A stretch of 38,907 nt of DNA from an uncultured Saprospiraceae bacterium (GTDB taxonomy: Bacteria; Bacteroidota; Bacteroidia; Chitinophagales; Saprospiraceae): positions 1-38,907 of the forward strand of contig CALFWZ010000071.1 of assembly GCA_937928405.1 (NCBI GenBank). The letters run 5' to 3'. The position numbers and the translations under genes were made by a program. This document shows positions 26,068-35,153 of the stretch, piece after piece (the stretch's first letter is position 1; every line of letters starts with the position of its first letter). The notes under the pieces were generated by a model. It was not told where the DNA came from and ran no database searches. It saw only the letters and a list, made by a program, of their open reading frames with translations.

Positions 26068-27936
26068 TTACTTCTTCTTTTTCTTCTGTTGTTGTTCTGC
26101 TAATTTCTTTTGTTCTTCTAAAACTTTGGACAACCGCTCCTGGAAGCCACCTTTCTTTTTTGGTTTCTTATGGTGTTCCGCCAGCTCTTTTTCAATCTTC
26201 TTTTTATCAATAATTACCTCTTTCGTTATTACGTTTTGTCCAATATTCAGAACATTACTAAAGAACAAATAACAACTTAATCCGGAAGCAAAATTATTAA
26301 AGAAAAACAAAAACATGACCGGCATTAAATACTGCATATATTTCATCATCGGATTATTGGCCATTGCGCCCATATCCATACTTTTAGAATTATACCAAGT
26401 ATAAATTACCGTCGTTACTGCCCATAATAAGGTAAACATAGAAACATGAGAACCATAAAAAGGAATCTCAAAAGGCAAATAAGAGAATACATCGTAACTC
26501 GATAAATCCGTTGCCCACAAAAACGAAGCTTGTCTAAATTCTATTGAAGCTGGGAAAAAACGATATAAAGCAATCCAAATTGGCATCTGCAATAAAACTG
26601 GAAAACAACCTCCCATTGGATTCACACCATATTCTCGATACAACTTCATGGTCTCCATCTGCTGCTTTTGTGGATCATCTCCCACTTTTGCTTTTGCAGC
26701 TTCAATCTTGGGTTTTAAAACCTGAGTCTTAGATTGTGAATACAACATCTTATAAGTCAACGGATATAAGACCAGCTTAATAATAAAAGTAAGCATTAAA
26801 ATAACTAAACCAGCACTGGAAATAAATCCACTTAGGAAATTAAATAAAGGTCGGATTATCCAACGATTCACCGTACCAAAGATACTTCGACCATAAGGAA
26901 TAATATCCTCCAATTCCATATCATAGGCCGCTAGTCGGTTAAACTCATTCGGTCCTACATAGAGTTTCATATTGACCGGTTGACCATTGACGGGAATATC
27001 AATCAGAGAAGTTATCTTTTTCAAGTCAGGTCCATCTTCTGGGAGCATCTCCGTACTGACGGTAGTCTTGCCAAAATAGGTGTCAGCAATTAGGGAACTA
27101 TTAAAAAACTGGTTGACATGCGAGACCCATTTTGTTTTGGATTCCACCGTTTCTTCATCGTCGCCCGTACAACTACAATAGTCGGGGCTATCGTCTGTTT
27201 CTTTAAAGTAGACAGAAGTAAAATTACGTTCGTAGCTCGTGTTTCTTTCCAAGCGATCTAGATAATTAACCCAGTTTAAAGGAACTGATGGTGCATTTAC
27301 CCCTTGAAAATTTACTTGATAATCAATGCTATAAGAGCTATCAGCAATCGTGTAACTTTGCTCAATCACTTGCCCATTTCCCCCTCTAGCAGCAAACTTG
27401 ATTGTTTTTCCACTAATGGTCGGGGTAAAAAATAAATCATTGGTACTCACAGTTCCACCCGCAGAACCAGCAACGGGCAACATATATTCAAACCGATTTT
27501 TTTCATCCTCCAATAAAAATAATTCTTCTTTAATTTCCTCTTTTTCTTCCGTCAATCTAAGCTTATTGTAATCCTTCAATAAGACCTGCTTAATTCTTCC
27601 TCCTTTATTGGTAAAGGTGATTTTAAACTGATCATTTTCAAGAACAGACGTTTGCTCTGTACCATTGGCTTGATCTGCAAAAGATCCGAATTTTTGGTTT
27701 CTACGCACCGCCATAATCGAATCCACTACCGTCGAATCTCCACTAGCCACGATTATCGGATCGGCCACAACCCCACCCAACCGAGCAATACTGTCAGCAT
27801 GAGCCTGCACCATGGCGATAGAATCCTGCGTTGCTTGCATAGCCTGCATCTCAGCTTCCGTAGGGGCATTATAACGTACCCACACGTAAAATAAAATGAA
27901 GATTATGGTAATTCCTATTAAATTATTCTTTTCCAT
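26068..27936 (-). CDS. yidC: Membrane protein insertase YidC
   Basis: A 622-residue protein from ATG 27936. Residues 1-20 form the first membrane helix, followed by the large periplasmic beta-supersandwich domain (about 60-345) of Gram-negative YidC. The conserved insertase core follows (about 365-570): SAGLVILMLTFIIKLVLYPLT, KTQVLKPKIEAAKAK, YREYGVNPMGGCFPVLLQMP and the later helices. The C-terminal tail is strongly basic and ends in a poly-Lys run, typical of Bacteroidota members and useful for ribosome contact. YidC inserts and folds inner-membrane proteins alone or with SecYEG. It heads a probable transcript with the DUF6438 lipoprotein; a -7 element lies about 100 bases upstream. Confidence 0.97.
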   Translation of the reverse strand: MEKNNLIGITIIFILFYVWVRYNAPTEAEMQAMQATQDSIAMVQAHADSIARLGGVVADPIIVASGDSTVVDSIMAVRRNQKFGSFADQANGTEQTSVLENDQFKITFTNKGGRIKQVLLKDYNKLRLTEEKEEIKEELFLLEDEKNRFEYMLPVAGSAGGTVSTNDLFFTPTISGKTIKFAARGGNGQVIEQSYTIADSSYSIDYQVNFQGVNAPSVPLNWVNYLDRLERNTSYERNFTSVYFKETDDSPDYCSCTGDDEETVESKTKWVSHVNQFFNSSLIADTYFGKTTVSTEMLPEDGPDLKKITSLIDIPVNGQPVNMKLYVGPNEFNRLAAYDMELEDIIPYGRSIFGTVNRWIIRPLFNFLSGFISSAGLVILMLTFIIKLVLYPLTYKMLYSQSKTQVLKPKIEAAKAKVGDDPQKQQMETMKLYREYGVNPMGGCFPVLLQMPIWIALYRFFPASIEFRQASFLWATDLSSYDVFSYLPFEIPFYGSHVSMFTLLWAVTTVIYTWYNSKSMDMGAMANNPMMKYMQYLMPVMFLFFFNNFASGLSCYLFFSNVLNIGQNVITKEVIIDKKKIEKELAEHHKKPKKKGGFQERLSKVLEEQKKLAEQQQKKKKK

Positions 27937-28034
27937 TACTGCTACTTAATTGAGACTCGGACTGGTTGCAGCCGAGTTATGCTATTTTTTTAGTATGTTT
28001 AATGACTGATAGGTATCAGCCTCTGAAAGCGAGG

Positions 28035-28042
28035 CAAAAATA
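28035..28042 (-). promoter_or_regulatory. -7 promoter element upstream of yidC
   Basis: On the minus strand it reads TATTTTTG, an exact TAnnTTTG match, in the context GTGTATTTTTGCCTCGC. It would give a leader of about 85-90 nt. It overlaps the 5' extension of the divergent DUF3293 frame, which supports a later start for that gene. No clear -33 TTG. Confidence 0.5.
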
Positions 28043-28070
28043 CACTTTTGTTGACGTTATCCCATCATCT

Positions 28071-28526
28071 ATGCCCGATAATTACCAGAATATAGACGAG
28101 TGCCTGCTGAAAGCCTACCAACAGACGAATTTTCGCCTTTTGAATAGCCAAATTCAAATTCAAATTGACGCCTTAAACCCCGATTTAGACAGTTTTTTGA
28201 TTGATAATAATGCCTTTCAATGGATGTATATTTCTGCTGATAATCCTCAATCTAATCTAGTCTCTCCCACTGAAAATCAACGAAATAGAACACGATTGCT
28301 CAAGTATTGTAAAGACCACAAAATTCGATATTGGCCTGGATTGGCCGTTCCTGCCACCACGGATTGGCCTCCTGAAGAGAATTTACTCTTATTAGATGTG
28401 GACCAACCACTCCGAGATCTATTGGCGGTAGAATTTGACCAAAAGGGGTACCTTCATGGCCGAATAAATGGATTAGCGCATCTGAGGATTATGGATACTC
28501 CGATCTTGGAAACAAAAAATAAGTGA
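28071..28526 (+). CDS. DUF3293 domain protein
   Basis: The frame is open from a TTG at 27966, with ATGs at 28002 and 28071. I prefer 28071 (151 residues) because the DUF3293-like part begins there (IDECLLKAYQQTNFRL) and because the yidC promoter element lies in the longer leader. Conserved-looking segments are FQWMYISADNPQSN with ENQRNRTRLLKYC, the WPGLAVPATTDWPPEENLLLLD stretch, and a C-terminal FDQKGYLHGRINGLAHLRI. DUF3293 has no established function; proteins are small and cytosolic. The gene is divergent from yidC and followed 51 bases later by the trypsin-like protease gene, possibly in one transcript. Confidence 0.7.
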   Translation: MPDNYQNIDECLLKAYQQTNFRLLNSQIQIQIDALNPDLDSFLIDNNAFQWMYISADNPQSNLVSPTENQRNRTRLLKYCKDHKIRYWPGLAVPATTDWPPEENLLLLDVDQPLRDLLAVEFDQKGYLHGRINGLAHLRIMDTPILETKNK

Positions 28527-28577
28527 AACCAGGACTCATCTTTAGGCGTTAATACTAAAAAACAACTCCTCCTCTTT

Positions 28578-29549
28578 ATGAAATCAATCCCTGAAAAGAT
28601 TATTAATTCGATTCTAAATTTTCGATTAAAAAATATAGGAGAAGGAATTGAAAAATTTAAAAAAAATAAAAATCTTTTTCTATCCGATAGTCAATCCAAA
28701 ATTGAGGAAATAATAGAACAAGGCCTCCCAGATAAAGAATTACTTTTCGAGATTCTAAACCACGATTATTTAAGACCGGCCTTTGTGGTTCAAGATCATG
28801 ATTTTCAAATTCCATCTGATCATCCGTGGGCTCCTATTTTGAATACCTATAAATCAAATCTCAAAAGAGCCGTCAGCTCTGTTGGAATTTTTGAAATTCT
28901 TAGCAATGGTAAAAAATACCCCTCTGGAACTGGTTGGTTGTTGACAGAAGACTTAATTGTTACCAATCAGCATGTCACAGAAGTCTTTTGTGAAAAGGTC
29001 CATGGAAAATTTCAGGTTAAAAAAGGGTTTGAAAAAATCACCATTGATTTTAATGAAGAGTTTGAACGAATTCACGATTATGAATTTAAAATTTTAGAAA
29101 TTGTGCACGTAGAAGAAGATGGTACCAGTGTTTATGACCACACACCTGATATTGCCATCCTAAGAGTTGAAAAGGTCAATGAAAATGGTGAGCACCTTCC
29201 GCCACCGCTGGCCTTATATGATGAACCATTAACCATTAATCAACCCATTGCGATTGTCGGTTTTCCAAGTGCAGATTATAAACTACCCTTGAAGAGAAAA
29301 CGAATCTTCAATAATATTTACGATGTAAAAAGAGTACAACCAGGATTAATTAAAAATATAAAAATGTTGTACGAATTCGATTTTAAACATGACTGTGCCA
29401 CCTTGGTAGGAAACTCCGGATCACCCGTCATTGATATTGTAACTGGCAAAGTGGTGGGTACGCATTTCGCTGGTTCGTTAAATACCTTTGAGGGATATGC
29501 CGTTAGAACTGATGTATTAAAAAAGATTTTGTCAAATCTATCAAAATGA
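28578..29549 (+). CDS. Cytosolic trypsin-like serine protease with N-terminal helical domain
   Basis: A 323-residue protein from ATG 28578 with no signal peptide. Residues 1-62 are helical and unassigned. A linker carrying RPAFVVQDHDFQIPSDHPW (66-84) precedes a chymotrypsin-fold domain with GTGWLLTEDLIVTNQHV (His132), HTPDIAIL (Asp191) and the nucleophile region GNSGSP (Ser280), a complete triad. The RPAFVV plus trypsin arrangement occurs in intracellular bacterial proteases, some fused to nucleases or placed in conflict systems; that link here is inference only. The substrate is unknown. No PDZ domain is present, unlike the HtrA protease encoded nearby. Confidence 0.8.
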   Translation: MKSIPEKIINSILNFRLKNIGEGIEKFKKNKNLFLSDSQSKIEEIIEQGLPDKELLFEILNHDYLRPAFVVQDHDFQIPSDHPWAPILNTYKSNLKRAVSSVGIFEILSNGKKYPSGTGWLLTEDLIVTNQHVTEVFCEKVHGKFQVKKGFEKITIDFNEEFERIHDYEFKILEIVHVEEDGTSVYDHTPDIAILRVEKVNENGEHLPPPLALYDEPLTINQPIAIVGFPSADYKLPLKRKRIFNNIYDVKRVQPGLIKNIKMLYEFDFKHDCATLVGNSGSPVIDIVTGKVVGTHFAGSLNTFEGYAVRTDVLKKILSNLSK

Positions 29550-29653
29550 TTTTTTTATTTTAGAAAAAGCACTTCCATCGCAATGTGGAAATTTACCCTG
29601 CTTTTGTTGAATAGGGATTTTACTGAATTATAGGGTTTAAATTAAAATACTTC

Positions 29654-31720
29654 ATGAGACATTATATTTCAATAGGAAAAGTCTTTTTAGCTTTCGTTAT
29701 TTCCTTCCCCATCTTTTTAATTGGTCAAACCGATTCTATTCCTCCCCTACTCCAATTAGAAACGATCGAAGTCCGTGCCCTCAAAATCAAAAAACCGTGG
29801 CTTCGTTCCGCTACCTCCGTATATCAAATTTTGCCTAACTACCAAGATCAAATTCCACAAAATAGTTTACAAGAATTTCTAAAGGACAGCCCTGGAGTTT
29901 TCGCTCTCAACGCCAATAATAAAGCGCAGGACCTCCGAATTTCTATCCGTGGATTTGGTTCTCGTGCCACCTTTGGAGTACGTGGCCTAAAATTGATCGT
30001 TGATGGAATTCCCGAAACAACCGCCGATGGTCAAGGGCAACTGGATAATCTCAATCTAGATATTATTGACCAAGTAGAAGTTTTACCAGGAGGCGCATCT
30101 GCCCTTTACGGAAATGCATCTGGTGGTGTCATCCATATCTCGACAACCGACGAAAGTATTTTTGAGTCGAGAAGACAATTCTTACAATTAGGAACAGGAT
30201 TCCAATCTTTTGGTGGACAACAATACCAAATAACGGCTGGCAAAAAAATCAAAAATACGAGCATAATTTTGCACGCCAACCATCAAAAAGGAGAAGGCTA
30301 TCGAAATCATTCCGAATTTGAATCTACCAATTTGAATCTTCGATTGATTCAAAATTTTTCAAAAAACAGTAAACTCGAATTGCTATTCAACTTTATGGAC
30401 AGTCCAACCGCGAATGATCCTGGTGGCGTAAATCTGATAAGCTTTGATAGTATTCCAAATTCAGCGCGAGATAGAAATGTGGACTTTCAAGCCGGAGAAG
30501 CCATTCAACAAACCAAAGGTTCTTTAAGATATGAAACTAAACTATCAAACCTTTTAGATTTTTCTGTTTACCTTTTTTATTCTCGTCGAAATTTCTTTGG
30601 ACGATTGCCGTTCGCTACCCGTGGCGTAATTGATCTAGAAAGAAATTTCTTTGGTGGCGGAACTAACTTGACTGGAAAAAAAACAATTGAAAATATAGAT
30701 TGGTCTTGGCAACTGGGATTTGAATGCTCAGGACAACGCGATAATAGGCTTCGTTTTGAAAATAATGTCACAACTAATGGACCATTAGAATTTTCTCAAA
30801 AAGAAAAATTTGACAACGTTGGATTTTTCTTTGCCAATGATTTTAGTTTTAAAAATTGGATCTTAAATACGGTCGTGCGGTATGACTTGAATCACATCGA
30901 GACAGTAGATAATTTCCTGGCAAATGGAGACGATTCTGGTACGCTTACTCTAAACAACTTCAACTATACGGCGGGAATAGGGTATGCCCTTTATCCATCC
31001 ACTACCCTTTTTACTAACCTCTCGACCAGCTTCGAGACGCCGACCCTTAACGAGCTTTCCAATAATCCTGATGGGAGTGGATTCAATCCGAGATTAAAAG
31101 CACAATCCGCTACACATTTTGAATTGGGTATCAAGGGATTAATTCAAGATAATTATCGTTATCAAATAACCGCTTTTTTTATAAAATCCAAAGACGAATT
31201 GCTGCCCTTTGAATTGGAAGCTAGCCCGGGACGTACCTTTTTTCGAAACGTCGGCGAAACCAAAAGACAAGGAATAGAAATTTTATACCAACAAAAAATC
31301 GGAAAAAACATGCAAGCTTCCACCAATTGGTCCTGGCAAAATTTCACCTTCTCCAACTACGAGCTGGACGGAATTAAATTTGATGGAAATCGCCTACCTG
31401 GATTACCCAATTTTCAGGGAAACATCCGTCTAAGCTTTAAGCTCGCCAAGCATTTTAATTTTGATCTTCAGCAGGAATTCTGGGGAAGAATATTTACCAA
31501 TGATGCAAATGAAGAATTTCAAAAAGCTAAAAGTCTCACCAATATTTCACTAAAATATCAATGGAGAATCAATAAAATTAACTTCTTTCCGTATATCGGT
31601 AGCAATAATATTTTTCAAACAAAATATGCGGATAATATTCGGATCAATGCTTCTGGTGGTAGGTATTACGAAGCCGCTCCAAGAACTTTGATATATGGTG
31701 GATTGCGAATAAAATTTTAA
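29654..31720 (+). CDS. TonB-dependent outer-membrane receptor
   Basis: A 688-residue protein from ATG 29654. Signal peptide about 1-25. A TonB-box-like LETIEVRAL segment precedes the plug domain, with SLQEFLKDSPGVFALNANN, the RISIRGFGSRATFGVRGLKL motif, LIVDGIPETTADGQGQ and VEVLPGGASALYGNASGGVIHI. The remaining about 500 residues are alternating amphipathic strands of a 22-stranded barrel ending in GGLRIKF, with the C-terminal Phe needed for Bam-mediated assembly. The plug sequence resembles FecA/iron-siderophore-type receptors rather than SusC (no CarboxypepD_reg-like N-terminal domain). The substrate is likely a metal chelate but cannot be read from sequence. The gene looks monocistronic. 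Confidence 0.92.
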   Translation: MRHYISIGKVFLAFVISFPIFLIGQTDSIPPLLQLETIEVRALKIKKPWLRSATSVYQILPNYQDQIPQNSLQEFLKDSPGVFALNANNKAQDLRISIRGFGSRATFGVRGLKLIVDGIPETTADGQGQLDNLNLDIIDQVEVLPGGASALYGNASGGVIHISTTDESIFESRRQFLQLGTGFQSFGGQQYQITAGKKIKNTSIILHANHQKGEGYRNHSEFESTNLNLRLIQNFSKNSKLELLFNFMDSPTANDPGGVNLISFDSIPNSARDRNVDFQAGEAIQQTKGSLRYETKLSNLLDFSVYLFYSRRNFFGRLPFATRGVIDLERNFFGGGTNLTGKKTIENIDWSWQLGFECSGQRDNRLRFENNVTTNGPLEFSQKEKFDNVGFFFANDFSFKNWILNTVVRYDLNHIETVDNFLANGDDSGTLTLNNFNYTAGIGYALYPSTTLFTNLSTSFETPTLNELSNNPDGSGFNPRLKAQSATHFELGIKGLIQDNYRYQITAFFIKSKDELLPFELEASPGRTFFRNVGETKRQGIEILYQQKIGKNMQASTNWSWQNFTFSNYELDGIKFDGNRLPGLPNFQGNIRLSFKLAKHFNFDLQQEFWGRIFTNDANEEFQKAKSLTNISLKYQWRINKINFFPYIGSNNIFQTKYADNIRINASGGRYYEAAPRTLIYGGLRIKF

Positions 31721-31723
31721 AGG

Positions 31724-31769
31724 ACTGGCTCGCCGTTTTGCTATGCTATCTTCAAAACGACGAGCCAGT
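31724..31769. terminator. Strong hairpin between convergent TonB-receptor and HtrA genes
   Basis: A 17-bp inverted repeat with one mismatch: 31724-31740 against 31753-31769, loop 12 nt. It begins 3 bases after the receptor stop. Neither side has a long T run, so it may act as a bidirectional transcript-end hairpin rather than a classical terminator. Confidence 0.6.
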
Positions 31770-31808
31770 TAATAGCTGAGTAAGCAACGGACTAATTTTA
31801 CGAAAAAT

Positions 31809-33338
31809 TTATAATCCAAAAGCGTAATAATAAGTTCCCGGAATATCTGTATAAACTCCCTCAAGCATTATTCCACCTTCACTCTTTTCGATTTTTTCAA
31901 TAAGGTCTTCTACGGTAGAAACAGACTTTCCATTAATTTTTGTGATGACAAACCCATCTCGCATTTGCGTGTATTTTCGCAGCTTTCCGGCAAATATTTT
32001 TTTAACCAAAACCCCACTTTTAATATCTAAATCTCTAGCCATTTGGGGTTCGAGTTCCTCTAAGTCTACCCCTAAAGTTTTGATAATTGCAGGCTTATCA
32101 CTAGACCCTAGGTCAAGATTACCCGCTCGATTATGGAGAACTACCTCCAATACAAGTTCTTTAGCCGCACGATTAACCTTCAATTTAACAGTTTCTCCGG
32201 GTCGATAACGTGCAATCATCCCCTGCAAGGCCGATGAGCTATTGACTGTTTGTTCATTAACGGCCAAAATTACATCACCTATTTTAAGTCCAGCCTTCCC
32301 CGCAGCACTTCCTTCCATCAAGCTGTCTACATACACACCTTTCGAAACGGACAGATTTTTTTCTTTAGCAATTTTGCTGTCTACATTCCGGATCATTACA
32401 CCAAGGACACCTCTTTGAACACTACCATATTCGATTAAATCTTCAACTACTTTATTGACAATATTGGCAGGAACAGCAAACCCATATCCACTAAAACTAC
32501 CTGTTGTACTCGCAATCGCTGTATTGATCCCTACCAACCCACCTTGTAAGTTAACAAGTGCTCCTCCACTGTTTCCTGGGTTAATTGCCGCATCCGTTTG
32601 GATGAAGTCTTCCACGGCATATTTATCTTTTAGAATATTAATATTCCGACCTTTGGCACTGATAATTCCAGCGGTCACGGTAGAATTTAACCCCATAGGA
32701 TTTCCTACAGCCAGTACCCATTGGCCGATATTTGTGTCATCAGAATTGACTAAAGGAACTATCGGTAAACCTGTTTCTTTGATTTGTAATAAAGCTAAAT
32801 CAGTGGATGGATCTGTACCAATTACTCTGGCTTTATAAGTTCGGTTATCATAAAGGGTCACCTCAATATCATCCGCTTCAGCAATGACGTGATTATTGGT
32901 TACAATATAACCATCTTCGCTAATAATTACACCAGAACCAGTACCAACTCGGCTTGGCATTTTTTCGGTATATGGCCTAGTTTGGGACCTATTATTAGGG
33001 AGGTTTGGCCGGAAAAAGTCTTGAAAATTATCTCCAAAAAAGTCTCGGAAAGGAGTTGGAGCATTTCTGAATTGGAAATTTCGACTATTCCCTGAATAAA
33101 GATGAGTTGACTTAATATGAACAACTCCATCAATTACTTTTTTAGCTGGTTCATTAAAATCTAATGGAATAGGATCGCCATTTTCATTTAACGTATATAC
33201 AGCAGCGGTGGAAGGTGTTGAAGCAATATGTTCAACTTTTACTACTTTATGATGATTGCTATGATAAGCATAAATTCCAATACTTGATAAGCTAACTATT
33301 AGCGCTACCACGCCTGAAAAAATGAGATTACTTTTCAT
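31809..33338 (-). CDS. HtrA/Deg-type periplasmic serine protease with two PDZ domains
   Basis: A 509-residue protein from ATG 33338. An N-terminal signal/anchor (about 5-25) leads to a trypsin-like protease domain with VTNNHV (His150), STDLALL (Asp180) and the nucleophile region PGNSGGALVN (Ser257). Two PDZ domains follow: the first about 290-390 (GVLGVMIRNVDSKIAKEK, then GDVILAVN), the second about 415-500 (LGVDLEELEPQMARDL, ending near GDVI-like FVITKING). This is the DegP/DegQ (Do-family) layout; it degrades or refolds misfolded envelope proteins. A Phe-rich, Asn/Arg-rich segment (about 85-125) corresponds to the LA loop. The Hsp20 gene lies upstream on the same strand, suggesting joint stress control, but a terminator separates them. 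Confidence 0.93.
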   Translation of the reverse strand: MKSNLIFSGVVALIVSLSSIGIYAYHSNHHKVVKVEHIASTPSTAAVYTLNENGDPIPLDFNEPAKKVIDGVVHIKSTHLYSGNSRNFQFRNAPTPFRDFFGDNFQDFFRPNLPNNRSQTRPYTEKMPSRVGTGSGVIISEDGYIVTNNHVIAEADDIEVTLYDNRTYKARVIGTDPSTDLALLQIKETGLPIVPLVNSDDTNIGQWVLAVGNPMGLNSTVTAGIISAKGRNINILKDKYAVEDFIQTDAAINPGNSGGALVNLQGGLVGINTAIASTTGSFSGYGFAVPANIVNKVVEDLIEYGSVQRGVLGVMIRNVDSKIAKEKNLSVSKGVYVDSLMEGSAAGKAGLKIGDVILAVNEQTVNSSSALQGMIARYRPGETVKLKVNRAAKELVLEVVLHNRAGNLDLGSSDKPAIIKTLGVDLEELEPQMARDLDIKSGVLVKKIFAGKLRKYTQMRDGFVITKINGKSVSTVEDLIEKIEKSEGGIMLEGVYTDIPGTYYYAFGL

Positions 33339-33376
33339 TTTTGATAGATTTAAAAATTAATAAAAAACAGGAAAAA

Positions 33377-33426
33377 TCACTGGCAGTAGAACAGATTAGA
33401 CAAAATCTATTGCTATCTGCCAGTGA
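33377..33426 (-). terminator. Terminator after the Hsp20 gene
   Basis: TCACTGGCAG (33377-33386) is the exact reverse complement of CTGCCAGTGA (33417-33426). Read on the minus strand the stem runs into ATTTTTCC and then TTTTTTATT. It lies 18 bases past the Hsp20 stop. Confidence 0.7.
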
Positions 33427-33444
33427 GTGGGATTAGGAGTATGT

Positions 33445-33888
33445 TTAACCAATCTCAATCATACGAGGTGGCTTTTTCTTCGCAGTTTCCTTTTTTGGTA
33501 AGGTTACGATTAAAATGCCATTTTGGTAAGTTGCTTGAATTTCAGCTTCCTCCACAAGATGGTTATTTAGGTTGAAGGTCCGTACAAAAGACTGATAGCT
33601 GAATTCTCTCCGGTAATAATTGTCTTCCTCCTTAGATTCTTCAGCTTGTTGCATCTCACTTCGAATAGTAAGCAAGTTGTCATTTAGCTCAATTTTAAAA
33701 TCTTCTTTTTCCATTCCCGGTGCTGCCATCTCGACGATAAACTCGTCATCTGTTTCTCTCATATTTACGGCAGGTAAGGTAGAAGAATGGTCAAAAGAAT
33801 TTCGACTTGACCAATTGAATAATGAATTCCAGTCGTCATCAAAAAATCTTGAGACAACTGGTACCAAATTACTTTTTACTGGTAACAT
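33445..33888 (-). CDS. Hsp20/alpha-crystallin small heat-shock protein
   Basis: A 147-residue protein from ATG 33888. The N-terminal arm (1-35) is Phe/Trp-rich (RFFDDDWNSLFNW). The alpha-crystallin domain spans about 40-135 with NMRETDDEFIVEMAAPGMEK, the strand DNLLTIRSE and the signature AxYQNGILIVTLPKKE. The C-terminal tail ends in PRMIEIG, supplying the I-x-I oligomerisation motif. It holds unfolding proteins for ATP-dependent chaperones. It lies just upstream of the HtrA protease gene on the same strand with its own terminator, consistent with a stress-response unit. Confidence 0.93.
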   Translation of the reverse strand: MLPVKSNLVPVVSRFFDDDWNSLFNWSSRNSFDHSSTLPAVNMRETDDEFIVEMAAPGMEKEDFKIELNDNLLTIRSEMQQAEESKEEDNYYRREFSYQSFVRTFNLNNHLVEEAEIQATYQNGILIVTLPKKETAKKKPPRMIEIG

Positions 33889-34027
33889 AACTTAAAATTT
33901 TATGATTAATAAATGGAAGCATTTGCTTCTGTCACCAAAAAATCATCAAGTCCTATACCAAATAAAAATATCTGTCAAATTTTCAGATTTTCCGAAAAAA
34001 TGTCATTTTATACTAAATAAACACCTG

Positions 34028-34423
34028 TCATTTTTTCACCATATCTTCTCTCCTGTTTTTCAAAATTCCTTGAACATCTAAAAAATATATCAATCCTACC
34101 CCCAAAGTATACGCCAGCATATCCTCCCAAGAAAAACTAGTTCCGATAATGACTTCTGCAGAGCGATGACCAGATAGGTTTAGCCATTCTACGATATTAA
34201 AATATTGAGCGATTTCTACCAGGTAGGCAAATAAGAGTACTCCAATGGCGATGGTCAATTTGTTGTGCTTCAAAAAAGTACGCAAACCTGCGTAAATAAG
34301 AATGACCACTAAAAAATCACCAACATAAGGACGGATAAAATCATCTCGAACAAAAAAACCGATATACAATTCAACGAAGAAGAGCAGTATAGTAAGGAGA
34401 AAAAATGTCTTATTAAAATGCAC
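34028..34423 (-). CDS. DUF2809 family membrane protein
   Basis: A 131-residue protein from a GTG start at 34423; the nearby ATGs in the upstream gap are out of frame or followed by stops. Four hydrophobic helices are visible (about 5-25, 35-50, 57-75 and 102-118). The motifs IRPYVGDFLVVILIY, FAYLVEIAQYF and WEDMLAYTLGVGLIY match the DUF2809 (VanZ-like) pattern. The function is unknown. It starts 13 bases after the HxlR regulator stop, so the two form an operon; the regulator may control this gene. Confidence 0.8.
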   Translation of the reverse strand: MHFNKTFFLLTILLFFVELYIGFFVRDDFIRPYVGDFLVVILIYAGLRTFLKHNKLTIAIGVLLFAYLVEIAQYFNIVEWLNLSGHRSAEVIIGTSFSWEDMLAYTLGVGLIYFLDVQGILKNRREDMVKK

Positions 34424-34436
34424 CTACATCATTTTA

Positions 34437-34781
34437 CTAATTTGTTTTTACCATCACCTTATTTCGATAGTCTATGCCCCATGTCAACATAGCACGGAAA
34501 ACTTCTCGCAAGGACCATCCGTGCTCCGTAAGACTATATTTAAAGGTATTTGAAAACGGAGAGATTTCATCTCGTTGAATTAATCTATTTAGCTCTAGGT
34601 CTTTTAGCTCTTTGGAAAGCATCCTAGGAGAAATGCCTTCGATTTGACGTTCAAGTTCATTAAATCGATGAATATCACAACTTAAGGCTATAATAATGTC
34701 TACTTTCCATTTACTTCCAATCAAATCTAACACGTCTTTTATTGGAGGAATATGAGATTTACACTCTTCATGATTTTTCAT
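34437..34781 (-). CDS. HxlR-family transcriptional regulator
   Basis: A 114-residue protein from ATG 34781. It has the HxlR winged helix-turn-helix: DLIGSKWKVDIIIAL, RFNELERQIEGISPRMLSKELKDLE as the recognition unit, the wing, and YSLTEHGWSLREVFRAM for dimerisation. A Cys near the N-terminus (EECKSH) corresponds to the position where some HxlR proteins sense aldehydes or redox stress. The operon with a DUF2809 membrane protein and palindromes about 155-200 bases upstream suggest autoregulation. Confidence 0.9.
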   Translation of the reverse strand: MKNHEECKSHIPPIKDVLDLIGSKWKVDIIIALSCDIHRFNELERQIEGISPRMLSKELKDLELNRLIQRDEISPFSNTFKYSLTEHGWSLREVFRAMLTWGIDYRNKVMVKTN

Positions 34782-34935
34782 ACCTATTCTTTTAGTAAAT
34801 TAAAAAATTAATTTGACTTTATGCTTCCTAATTTTTTTATGCATCAAGCATTTTAATTATTGGAAGATGGTGGTTAGAAAAATGGTTAGATTTTGTTAGG
34901 GTAGAATCCGTTTTCAAATATACAAATATAAACGT

Positions 34936-34975
34936 ACACTACGATCAAAGTGTCTACTATACATTTTGATAGTAG
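34936..34975. promoter_or_regulatory. Candidate operator: two inverted repeats with 8-bp spacers
   Basis: ACACT (34936-34940) mirrors AGTGT (34949-34953), and CTACTAT (34954-34960) mirrors ATAGTAG (34969-34975); both have an 8-bp spacer and the two units are adjacent. A partly similar TATATGTTTTGAT follows at about 34996. HxlR-type dimers bind such palindromes, so this is a plausible autoregulatory site. Confidence 0.35.
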
Positions 34976-35098
34976 TATACATTAAGGTAGTTCTATATGT
35001 TTTGATATTAAAATAACTTACTATTGCAGTATGGTTATTTCATCTAAGAAAAAGACGACCTTCAAGGACTGATTATTGTCCATTTTTTTATTTCAAGG

Positions 35099-35152
35099 AT
35101 GAAGAAAGACAAAAAATTAATTAGGGAGATGCCTTTAGTGTCACCAGATTAA
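35099..35152 (+). CDS. Possible 17-residue small ORF before a terminator
   Basis: ATG 35099, preceded immediately by CAAGG, opens 17 codons (MKKDKKLIREMPLVSPD) to a TAA ending at 35152, 1 base before a strong plus-strand terminator stem. The placement suggests a small transcript with its own end signal. The chance of such a short frame by accident is high and I see no family resemblance. Confidence 0.2.
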   Translation: MKKDKKLIREMPLVSPD

Positions 35153-35153
35153 T

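Noticed and set aside
27966..28070. Longer start for the DUF3293 protein (TTG 27966 or ATG 28002)
   Set aside because: The extension would overlap the yidC -7 element and adds no family-like residues; ATG 28071 fits the domain start.
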